Shown here piece after piece: positions 1 to 5,489 of a stretch of 5,595 nucleotides of DNA. Below the pieces are notes generated by a model. The model worked only from the letters and a program-made list of their open reading frames with translations, did no database searches and was not told where the DNA came from. Location of the stretch: positions 1 to 5,595 of the forward strand of contig WFQV01000530.1 of NCBI GenBank assembly GCA_015486905.1. The letters are read 5' to 3'. A program made the translations under genes and the position numbers. Source of the DNA: Melioribacteraceae bacterium. GTDB taxonomy: Bacteria > Bacteroidota > Ignavibacteria > Ignavibacteriales > Melioribacteraceae. Position 1 is the stretch's first letter; each line of letters begins with the position of its first letter.

Positions 1-720
1 AACACTCCGATTGTAATAGTCGGCGATATGAACTTTGTAGGCAAGGCACAGCAGGTTAAAACACTCTTAAGTGGCGACATTATAAACGAAAGTGAGTACG
101 GTAACGATTTTGTACCCGATTGGGACGGCACCGATCTGGACGACTCCAAACCCATTACTACCGGTTACCCCGCAACTTTCACATGGTATTCTGCTAAAAG
201 CAGTTACAGTCCCGGAAGATTGGATTACGTTGTTTACACAGGTTCGGTGATGAAACTAAAAAATTCGTTCGCCCTTTTTACTCCCGCCGAAGCTCCCGAT
301 ACGCTTACCAAATATGGCTTACAAAAGAATGATGCCACCGAAGCTTCGGACCATTTGCCGGTTGTTTCGGATTTTAAGTTGGACTTTACGACAAAAGTTT
401 CATTAAAACAAAATGTACCGTTTAATTTTGAATTGTCACAGAACTACCCGAATCCCTTTCCCGCCAATGGTGGGACAGGTAACCCAACAACAATAATCAA
501 TTATTCAATCCCGGTCGTAAAGACGGGATATATCCCGTCTGTAGAATTGAAGGTTTACGATGTTCTTGGCCGTGAGGTAGCTGTGATTGTAAACAAAGCA
601 CAATCTCCCGGTAATTATTCAGTTAAATTTAATGCGGCTAATCTTCCGAGCGGAATTTACTTCTACTCGCTAAGAGCCGGAAATTTTTCTGCAACGAGGA
701 AGATGATAATTTTGAAATAG
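1..720 (+). CDS. Secreted endonuclease/exonuclease/phosphatase-family protein with type IX sorting domain (3' end only)
   Basis: The reading frame is open from the first base, so the gene begins upstream; 239 residues and the stop (TAG) are present. The ATG at 28 lies inside the catalytic motif and is not the start. Visible catalytic-domain motifs are VGDMN (residues 7-11, the GDxN motif), RLDYVV (73-78) and SDHLPV (116-121, the metal/phosphate-binding SDH motif), in the order expected for the C-terminal half of the fold. Family members are metal-dependent phosphodiesterases such as extracellular DNases; the substrate here is unknown. Residues about 143-239 form a type A sorting domain for the type IX secretion system (FELSQNYPNPF, KVYDVLGREVA, LPSGIYFYSL, KMIILK), so the protein is probably exported and surface-attached or released. 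The sorting domain carries two extra stretches (after PNPF, and VKTGYIPS), the second coinciding with a perfect palindrome. Family call is solid; exact activity is not. Confidence 0.88.
   Translation, partial: NTPIVIVGDMNFVGKAQQVKTLLSGDIINESEYGNDFVPDWDGTDLDDSKPITTGYPATFTWYSAKSSYSPGRLDYVVYTGSVMKLKNSFALFTPAEAPDTLTKYGLQKNDATEASDHLPVVSDFKLDFTTKVSLKQNVPFNFELSQNYPNPFPANGGTGNPTTIINYSIPVVKTGYIPSVELKVYDVLGREVAVIVNKAQSPGNYSVKFNAANLPSGIYFYSLRAGNFSATRKMIILK
521..540. repeat. Perfect 20-bp palindrome inside the sorting-domain coding sequence
   Basis: AGACGGGATATATCCCGTCT equals its own reverse complement over all 20 bases. It is read in frame as part of VKTGYIPS, at a point where sorting domains normally pass directly from the YSIP strand to the next strand (here VELKVYD). 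A perfect palindrome of this length is expected by chance about 0.005 times in a window this size. It may be a copy of a small dispersed palindromic element tolerated in a surface loop; only one copy is in the window. Confidence 0.75.
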
Positions 721-772
721 AAACGCAATGCGGTAAACCATAATAAAGAATTACAATTTTAAGTTGTAGTAA

Positions 773-1609
773 ATGAAAACAGCTTTTACAATATTAAAAA
801 TAGTTCGACCGGTTAATTTTTTAATAACGTTTGTAGCCGTTTACATTGCGGGAATAATTGCAGTGAACGGTATTGTAATTAACGAAGAGATTTTTCTTGC
901 TTCTTTATCTGCCGCAATAATAGCTGCGGGCGGTAATATTATTAACGATGTTTTTGATGTGAATGTTGACAAGATAAGTCATCCGAAGCGCCCCCTGCCT
1001 TCGGGGGAGATGTCAATTTACCAAGCTGTGTTTCTCTATTTGGTTTTTTCTTCCATTGGAATTCTTTTAGCTGAAAAAATCAATGCACTTACTTTCGTAG
1101 TTGCGATACTTGCCGTAATAGCTCTTTTTTTCTACTCTTGTTGTATTAAGAAAATTCCCCTTGTCGGTAATTTTTTAGTGGGGGTGATGACGGGATTGGC
1201 TTTTATTTACGGGGGTTTGGCAGTGTACAAAATTTATTACACGTTGTTCCCGGCGTTATTTGCCCTGCTCGCAAATTTCGCGCGCGAAATTCTTAAGGAT
1301 ATTGAAGATATTGAAGGGGATAAATCAGCAGGTGTTATTACTTACCCTATTCTCTACGGTGCTGATTCGGCTGTGCTAATGGCTAAGGCCGCTGTGAGTT
1401 TATTAGTGGTATTTACACTCGTTGCTTATTTTAGCGATGTTTATTCGAAATACTATTTGTTTTTAATTCTTCTTGACGATTTGGCGCTTGTTTATTTTTT
1501 GTTTGCACTTGTTAATGAACCCTCCAAACATGAGCTTGAGAAAATGAGTGCTTTGCTTAAAGTCGTTATGGTTGTCGGTCTTATTGCAGTTGGAATAGGT
1601 GCGAAATGA
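773..1609 (+). CDS. UbiA-superfamily prenyltransferase, digeranylgeranylglyceryl phosphate synthase-like
   Basis: A 278-residue integral membrane protein with about eight or nine hydrophobic segments. Both Asp-rich motifs of the UbiA superfamily are intact: NDVFDVNVD (residues 58-66) followed by HPKRPLPSGEMS, and REILKDIEDIEGD (171-183) followed by KSAGVITYPILYG. These bind Mg2+ and the diphosphate of a prenyl donor. The KRPLPSG wording and the REIxKDIEDxEGD motif resemble the (geranylgeranyl)glyceryl-phosphate transferases better than the MenA or 4-hydroxybenzoate branches, so it may attach a second prenyl chain to a prenylglyceryl phosphate. That is inference: quinone or chlorophyll-type side-chain transfer cannot be excluded from motifs alone. 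The partner first-step synthase is not in the window. The ATG at 773 has no clear Shine-Dalgarno, but the N-terminus (ILKIVRPVNF) matches the usual family start. Its TGA overlaps the rnhB ATG, indicating co-transcription. Confidence 0.85.
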   Translation: MKTAFTILKIVRPVNFLITFVAVYIAGIIAVNGIVINEEIFLASLSAAIIAAGGNIINDVFDVNVDKISHPKRPLPSGEMSIYQAVFLYLVFSSIGILLAEKINALTFVVAILAVIALFFYSCCIKKIPLVGNFLVGVMTGLAFIYGGLAVYKIYYTLFPALFALLANFAREILKDIEDIEGDKSAGVITYPILYGADSAVLMAKAAVSLLVVFTLVAYFSDVYSKYYLFLILLDDLALVYFLFALVNEPSKHELEKMSALLKVVMVVGLIAVGIGAK

Positions 1610-2214
1610 TGAGTGGTTTACTTAAACAATTCGATTTGAATTATTTAAACAACGGAATAAAAATTCTTGCCGGCGTTGATGAAGCCGGGCGGGGTCCCTT
1701 GGCGGGACCGGTTGTGGCGGCAGCTGTCGTCTTCCAGCGAGAGACAGAAATTCCCAAAGTAAAAGATTCCAAAAAATTGAGTGAAAAAATTCGTGAAAGA
1801 CTTTTTGACGAAATAATTAAAAACGCGATTGCTTACGGAATAGGGATTGTTTACCAAAATGAGATTGACGAGATTAATATCTTACAGGCAACGTTAAAAG
1901 CAATGCACAACGCAGTTAATAGTTTGAAGATTAAGCCGAGTTTGGTTTTGGTCGATGGCAACAAAAAGTTTGAATGCGAATCGAAAATCGAGACTATTGT
2001 AAAAGGCGATTCGAAATCTTTCTCGGTCGCCGCCGCTTCAATAATTGCAAAGGTTACGCGGGATAGAATAATGCAAATCCTTGCTTTGGATTATCCCGAA
2101 TACAACTGGCATAAAAACAAAGGTTACGGAACGAGCGAACATATTGAGGCAATTAAAAAATTCGGCGCTACCGAAATACACCGCCGGTCTTTTTTAAAAA
2201 ATATTTTAGGATGA
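1606..2214 (+). CDS. rnhB: Ribonuclease HII
   Basis: A 202-residue, full-length RNase HII. The enzyme cuts the RNA strand of RNA/DNA hybrids and nicks 5' of single ribonucleotides left in DNA, starting ribonucleotide excision repair in the cytoplasm. Motifs in order: GVDEAGRGPLAGPV (residues 23-36) with catalytic D25 and E26, VKDSKKLSE (52-60), LVDGNKKF (115-122) with D117, KGDSKSFSVAAASIIAKVTRD starting at 133 with D135, then YPEYNWHKNKGYGT (163-176) containing the conserved Tyr and the KGYGT signature. All four metal-binding acidic residues are present. The start ATG overlaps the upstream stop as ATGA; a second in-frame ATG follows immediately (1609), so the N-terminus is uncertain by one residue. 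A weak AGGTG lies just upstream. Translation is probably coupled to the prenyltransferase. The 3' end overlaps a possible but less likely yraN start. Confidence 0.97.
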   Translation: MMSGLLKQFDLNYLNNGIKILAGVDEAGRGPLAGPVVAAAVVFQRETEIPKVKDSKKLSEKIRERLFDEIIKNAIAYGIGIVYQNEIDEINILQATLKAMHNAVNSLKIKPSLVLVDGNKKFECESKIETIVKGDSKSFSVAAASIIAKVTRDRIMQILALDYPEYNWHKNKGYGTSEHIEAIKKFGATEIHRRSFLKNILG

Positions 2215-2222
2215 AATTTCTC

Positions 2223-2228
2223 GGAGGG
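2223..2228 (+). promoter_or_regulatory. Strong ribosome binding site deciding the yraN start
   Basis: GGAGGG lies 6 bases before the ATG at 2235, an ideal Shine-Dalgarno arrangement. Most genes here lack such a site, so it argues for the start at 2235 over the in-frame ATG at 2211, which overlaps the rnhB stop and would add only MKFLGGLK. Confidence 0.75.
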
Positions 2229-2234
2229 TTAAAA

Positions 2235-2588
2235 ATGTCCAAAAGAAAGGTCGGGAAATTCGGCGAAGACATTGCGGTTAAATATTTAGCCGACAAAGGT
2301 TTTAAAATAATCGAACGCAATTACACACACAGCCACGGCGAGGTTGATATTATTGCAGAGGATGGAGAGACGCTTGTATTCGTAGAGGTAAAATATCGGA
2401 GAAATTTGGAATACGGCTATCCGGAAGAATCGATAACGAAGGGGAAAATCAAGTTGGTCCGCCGAACAGCCGAAGCATATTTATACGAGAACGAAATTTG
2501 GGACAAGCCTGTTCGCTTTGACGTTGTGGCGATATTGGAGTTCAAAAAAGGAAAACCTGAGATAAAACATTTTAGAAATGCTTTTTAA
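2235..2588 (+). CDS. yraN: YraN family (UPF0102) endonuclease-fold protein
   Basis: A 117-residue protein, the usual length for the YraN/UPF0102 family. The start chosen is ATG 2235, because of the GGAGG upstream and because the protein then begins MSKRKVGKFGEDIA, as family members do; starting at 2211 would give 125 residues. Motifs: GxxGEDIAVKYLADKGF, then ERNYTHSHGEVDIIAEDGE with E36 and D38, FVEVKYR with E51 and K53, and RFDVVAI (95-101). The E/D...ExK pattern is that of the PD-(D/E)XK nuclease superfamily, close to Holliday-junction resolvase folds. The biological role in bacteria is unsettled; a function in DNA processing is inferred from the fold and from its common position next to rnhB. 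It follows rnhB by 20 bases and is the last gene of this cluster. Confidence 0.93.
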   Translation: MSKRKVGKFGEDIAVKYLADKGFKIIERNYTHSHGEVDIIAEDGETLVFVEVKYRRNLEYGYPEESITKGKIKLVRRTAEAYLYENEIWDKPVRFDVVAILEFKKGKPEIKHFRNAF

Positions 2589-2594
2589 TTCAAA

Positions 2595-2623
2595 TTGTTC
2601 AACAGAATCTTCTCGTATAAAAT
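2595..2623 (+). promoter_or_regulatory. Possible promoter for the lipid-transport operon
   Basis: The AT-rich 98-bp gap between yraN and mlaE holds TTGTTC (2595-2600) and TAAAAT (2618-2623) with a 17-base spacer, a fair match to a housekeeping sigma promoter, though the -35 box keeps only TTG. A second TAAAAT at 2672-2677, preceded by TG, lacks a good -35 box. The Bacteroidota-type -7 TAnnTTTG box was not found. In such AT-rich DNA this match could be chance. Confidence 0.3.
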
Positions 2624-2686
2624 TTCTACAATTTTCAATCAGTTTTACTATTTTTAAAAAATTAACAAATGTAAAATTTCATTCTA

Positions 2687-3490
2687 ATGCAATTACCTAA
2701 AGCAATATCAAAAAAGAGATTGAGCTTTTCCGAAAAGCTCTTCAATTTTTTTGTTACGATGACAGGTCTAACAATATTTAATTGGGAATTTTTCAAACAA
2801 GTTTTCATTCCGCCTTACGACATTTATGAAATTAGAAAGCACATGGTTGAATTGGGCGTTAAAACATTGCCCATCGTGAGCGTAACGGGATTTATTATCG
2901 GGCTTGTATTGGCATTACAAAGCCAGCCTGTTTTTGAACATCTCGGCGCTTCGGATTATTTGCCCGGGATTGTCGCGGTTTCCGTGGTTCGAGAGCTGGC
3001 TCCGGTGATTACCGCTTTGATTTTCGCCGGAAGAGTAAGTTCGGGCATAGGTGCGGAGCTAGGTTCAATGCGGGTGACCGAACAAATAGATGCGATGGAA
3101 GTTTCGGCGGTAAACCCCTTCAAGTTTTTGGTTGTAACTCGTGTAATTGCAACAACGTTAATTCTTCCGCTGTTGACTGTTTACGTAATATTTTTGGCGC
3201 TTACAGGCACTTACCTTGCGGTTATTCTTGCACAAAATATGAGTTTTCAATATTACCAAACAGCGGTAATTGACGCTGTTAAATTCGGGGATTTATTACC
3301 GGGCATATTAAAAACATTTGTGTTCGGTTACATTGTTGGAATAGTAGGCGCTTACAAAGGTTTCACTGCCGAAGGAGGAACCGAAGGTGTGGGGAAAGCA
3401 TCCACTACCGCCGTTGTTCTTTCGTCTTTATTGATTTTGTTGTTCGATACAATCTTAGTTAAATTAAGTTTGTTGCTATGGCCGACTTAG
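2687..3490 (+). CDS. mlaE: MlaE-type ABC transporter permease (phospholipid transport)
   Basis: A 267-residue MlaE/YrbE-family permease, normal length. It is the inner-membrane subunit of an MCE transport complex moving phospholipids between inner and outer membranes, pairing with the ATPase and MCE protein encoded next. The family core is at residues 102-139: RELAPVITALIFAGRVSSG, then GAELGSMRVTEQIDAMEV, followed by the NPFKFLVVTRVIA segment. Hydrophobic stretches lie near residues 62-78, 94-115, 147-182, 205-224 and 241-264, after an N-terminal amphipathic region (13-45). The ATG at 2687 has no Shine-Dalgarno, but the protein length and the N-terminal SFSEKLFNFFVTMTGLTIF region fit the family. 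The last 13 bases overlap mlaF in another frame, a sign of translational coupling. A hairpin plus T-run lies within the first 25 codons. Confidence 0.94.
   Translation: MQLPKAISKKRLSFSEKLFNFFVTMTGLTIFNWEFFKQVFIPPYDIYEIRKHMVELGVKTLPIVSVTGFIIGLVLALQSQPVFEHLGASDYLPGIVAVSVVRELAPVITALIFAGRVSSGIGAELGSMRVTEQIDAMEVSAVNPFKFLVVTRVIATTLILPLLTVYVIFLALTGTYLAVILAQNMSFQYYQTAVIDAVKFGDLLPGILKTFVFGYIVGIVGAYKGFTAEGGTEGVGKASTTAVVLSSLLILLFDTILVKLSLLLWPT
2722..2752 (+). other. Terminator/attenuator-like hairpin in the early mlaE coding region
   Basis: GAGCTTTT (2722-2729) pairs perfectly with AAAAGCTC (2733-2740) around a 3-base CCG loop, and a run of seven T (2746-2752) follows 5 bases later. Flanking ATTG/CAAT could extend the stem with a bulge. 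The order stem then T-run resembles an intrinsic terminator, but it sits inside codons for LSFSEKLFNFF, only three stem pairs are G-C, and the T-run does not follow directly. It may be chance. Confidence 0.25.
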
Positions 3491-4227
3491 AACAAATAAG
3501 AATTAAAAGACTAACCAAGCGCTTTGGTAATTTAACCGTTTTGGATGATGTCTCGCTCGAAGTAGCGAAGGGTGAAAACCTTGTGGTATTCGGTCGTAGC
3601 GGAACGGGGAAAAGCGTTCTTTTAAAATGTGCCGTAGGACTAATGAAGCCGGACAGAGGGGACGTTTTTCTGCTCGGAGAAAATATTTTCAGAATTTCTT
3701 CGAAAAAACTTAATGAGGTAAGAAAGAAAATCGGCTTCCTTTTTCAGGGCGCCGCACTTTACGATTCAATGTCCGTGCGTGAAAACCTTGCCTTTCCGTT
3801 AATTAGAAATTTTCACTTCAACAAAGAAGAAATAAACGAAAAAATAATCCATGCGCTCGAAATGGTTAATTTAACAGATGCAATAGAGAAGATGCCGTCG
3901 GAGCTTTCCGGCGGAATGAAAAAGAGAATCGGTTTGGCAAGGGGAATAATTACACAGCCCGAAATTATGTTTTACGACGAACCGACAACGGGCTTAGACC
4001 CGTTAACCTCAAAGGAAATAAGCGTTTTGATTCGCGACCTTCAGGAAAAACTGAATATGACTTCCATGGTTGTCACGCACGATTTGATTTGTGCCGAAAT
4101 AATTGCCGACAGAGCAATTTTTCTTAAGGATGCAAAGGTTAAATATGAAGGGACAATACCGGAGCTAATTAACTCTGAGGATTTGTTCCTGCGAAACTTT
4201 TTTAGTCATGAAATAATAAATGCTTAA
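3478..4227 (+). CDS. mlaF: MlaF-type ABC transporter ATP-binding protein (phospholipid transport)
   Basis: A 249-residue single-domain ABC ATPase that powers the MlaE/MlaD lipid transporter from the cytoplasmic face. All nucleotide-binding motifs are intact: Walker A GRSGTGKS (residues 39-46), Q-loop Q90 in GFLFQ, signature LSGGM (143-147) followed by KKRIGLARGI, Walker B IMFYDEP (163-169) with catalytic E168, D-loop GLDP (172-175) and switch His H201 in VVTHD. The GFLFQGAALYDSMSVRENL stretch and LSGGMKKR, rather than the common LSGGQxQR, are typical of the Mla/Ttg2A branch and mark this as a lipid-transport ATPase. The ATG at 3478 lies inside the end of mlaE (13-base overlap) without a Shine-Dalgarno, so translation is probably coupled. 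The stop is 12 bases before mlaD. Confidence 0.96.
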   Translation: MADLEQIRIKRLTKRFGNLTVLDDVSLEVAKGENLVVFGRSGTGKSVLLKCAVGLMKPDRGDVFLLGENIFRISSKKLNEVRKKIGFLFQGAALYDSMSVRENLAFPLIRNFHFNKEEINEKIIHALEMVNLTDAIEKMPSELSGGMKKRIGLARGIITQPEIMFYDEPTTGLDPLTSKEISVLIRDLQEKLNMTSMVVTHDLICAEIIADRAIFLKDAKVKYEGTIPELINSEDLFLRNFFSHEIINA

Positions 4228-4228
4228 C

Positions 4229-4232
4229 GGAG
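4229..4232 (+). promoter_or_regulatory. Ribosome binding site of mlaD
   Basis: GGAG lies 7 bases before the ATG at 4240, within the 12-base gap after the mlaF stop. It supports this start and suggests mlaD is initiated independently rather than only by coupling. Confidence 0.6.
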
Positions 4233-4239
4233 TTTTAAT

Positions 4240-5283
4240 ATGCTTAAACATTTTGAAGGAGCAAAATTAGGAATATTCATTTTCATTGGAACGGTTCTAA
4301 TAATTGTTGCTGTTTTTTTTGTTGGAAATAAAGAGTCTGTTTTTACCAAGAATGTTTACGTTCACACTTATTTCGACGACGTAGCCGGTTTGCGAAAAGG
4401 GGCTTCCGTAAGATTGAGCGGACTTAACATCGGCAGCGTTAGCGATATTCACCTCGTAGCCGATACCACGGGCAGGGTTGAAGTTACAATGCGGATTCAA
4501 AAAGAATTGCGCCAGTTCATACGTCTCGATAGCCGCGCTTCCATTGAGACCGAAGGATTAATCGGAAGCAAGATAATTAGCATTTCCCCCGGTTCACCGG
4601 ATATGGAAGTTGTTAAAGACGGAGGAATCATTCCTTCCAAAGAACCGATTAGTCTTACGAGAGTAATTGAAAAGACACAAGGCGTAATCGGTTACCTTCA
4701 AGTTTTAACCCGTAACCTTGCGGAAATAGTTCAAAAAGTGAACAAAGGCGAGGGTACTATCGGGAAAGTTGTAAACGATGATGAACTTTATTACGCTACG
4801 GTTCACATTGTGGCTTCGGCAGATACAAGTTTGAAGCTAATTACTTCAAGACTCACCGATATTACAAGTGTAATTGTCAAAACGAGCTCGGGAGTTTCGA
4901 GCATTGTAAGCAATGTTGATAGCTCGGTTGCGGATATTAAAAATCTCGTTAAACGAGTTCAAAAAGGCGAAGGGGTGCTGGGCGCTCTTATTTCCGATAG
5001 AAGCACTTACGATTCTCTCAAAACCGTTATTGACAATCTTGTCGTGACGACTTCCAAGACGAAGGAAGGAGCGCAAGCCTTTATTGAAAACATGGAAGCT
5101 TTAAAACACAATTGGCTTTTCAAAGATTACTTTGAACGTAGGGGTTACTGGAGTGCTCCGCAATACGAAAGGAAAGTGGAAAACGCTTTGGATTCTCTGA
5201 AAAGGGAGACCGAAAAATTAAACGAGAAAATTCGAGAGTTGAAGAAAATGCGGAAAAAACTCGAAACCGCTCCGAGCAATTAA
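4240..5283 (+). CDS. mlaD: MlaD-type MCE domain protein (phospholipid transport substrate-binding subunit)
   Basis: A 347-residue MCE protein, well above the roughly 180 residues of E. coli MlaD. An N-terminal anchor (residues about 9-29, GAKLGIFIFIGTVLIIVAVF) puts the rest in the periplasm. The single MCE domain spans about 38-118: YFDDVAGLRKGASVRLSGLNIG (from 44), then IETEGLIGSKIISISPGSP (102-120). MCE domains form hexameric rings with a lipid pore over the MlaFE complex. The extended tail holds two related segments, VNKGEGTIGKVVNDDELYY (167-185) and VQKGEGVLGALISDRSTYD (240-258), about 73 residues apart, each followed by a helical stretch; this suggests an internal duplication. After NWLFKDYFERRGY (291-303) comes a charged heptad-like coiled coil (about 309-342). 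Long helical tails in other MCE proteins form tubes or needles across the periplasm; that role here is inference. Start supported by GGAG upstream. No mlaA, mlaB or mlaC homologue follows in the window. Confidence 0.93.
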   Translation: MLKHFEGAKLGIFIFIGTVLIIVAVFFVGNKESVFTKNVYVHTYFDDVAGLRKGASVRLSGLNIGSVSDIHLVADTTGRVEVTMRIQKELRQFIRLDSRASIETEGLIGSKIISISPGSPDMEVVKDGGIIPSKEPISLTRVIEKTQGVIGYLQVLTRNLAEIVQKVNKGEGTIGKVVNDDELYYATVHIVASADTSLKLITSRLTDITSVIVKTSSGVSSIVSNVDSSVADIKNLVKRVQKGEGVLGALISDRSTYDSLKTVIDNLVVTTSKTKEGAQAFIENMEALKHNWLFKDYFERRGYWSAPQYERKVENALDSLKRETEKLNEKIRELKKMRKKLETAPSN

Positions 5284-5390
5284 CCGTGACATACGGCAAC
5301 TTTAAATTAAAAAATCATGAGTAAGTTTAAAACACTCAAGAGAATGATATTAATTATGAATGATGAATGCTTGAGAAGCAGATTGATTGC

Positions 5391-5418
5391 ATGGTTGGAT
5401 GAATGGATGATTGGATAG
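5391..5418. repeat. Low-complexity GGATGA/TTGGAT patch
   Basis: Short overlapping repeats of TTGGAT, GGATGA and ATGG follow each other over 28 bases, without a clean period. It looks like degenerate intergenic simple-sequence DNA; nothing suggests a function. Confidence 0.4.
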
Positions 5419-5437
5419 CAAATAACAGTGAGCAGAA

Positions 5438-5462
5438 AATTTTTAATTCTTAATTTTTAATT
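5438..5462. repeat. Direct repeat of AATTTTTAATT
   Basis: AATTTTTAATT occurs at 5438-5448 and again at 5452-5462, separated by CTT, giving a 14-base period. It lies just upstream of the large hairpin repeat and may be part of the same intergenic repeat cluster. Confidence 0.5.
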
Positions 5463-5489
5463 GTGGCTTGCCGCGATATGAACTTTGCG

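Noticed and set aside
28..30. ATG at 28 as a true start of the first gene
   Set aside because: The frame is open to base 1 and the ATG falls inside the conserved VGDMN catalytic motif, so the gene starts upstream of the window.
745..772. Small inverted repeat TACAATTT/AAGTTGTA before the prenyltransferase start
   Set aside because: It is AT-rich with one wobble pair and a one-base centre, too tight to fold as drawn and likely to occur by chance in such DNA.
1693..1709. GGTCCC-TTGGC-GGGACC hairpin in rnhB
   Set aside because: The symmetry follows from codons of the invariant GPLAGP motif, so it needs no RNA-level explanation.
1645..1857. Antisense open frame of 70 codons opposite rnhB
   Set aside because: It lies wholly inside a well-supported RNase HII gene, encodes no recognisable motif and reflects codon bias on the opposite strand.
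4297..4500. Antisense open frame of 67 codons opposite mlaD
   Set aside because: It overlaps the MCE domain coding region, shows no family resemblance and has no supporting start site.
4846..5076. Antisense open frame of 76 codons opposite the mlaD tail
   Set aside because: It overlaps a clear coding frame and its sequence resembles no family I recognise.
5284..5310. Possible terminator after mlaD (CCGT-GACAT-ACGG)
   Set aside because: The stem is only 4 pairs and is not followed by a proper T-run, so it is too weak to call.
5317..5418. 33-codon + strand frame (MSKFKTLKRM...) after mlaD
   Set aside because: It has no Shine-Dalgarno, its second half is translated low-complexity GGATGA/TTGGAT DNA, and it matches no known small protein.
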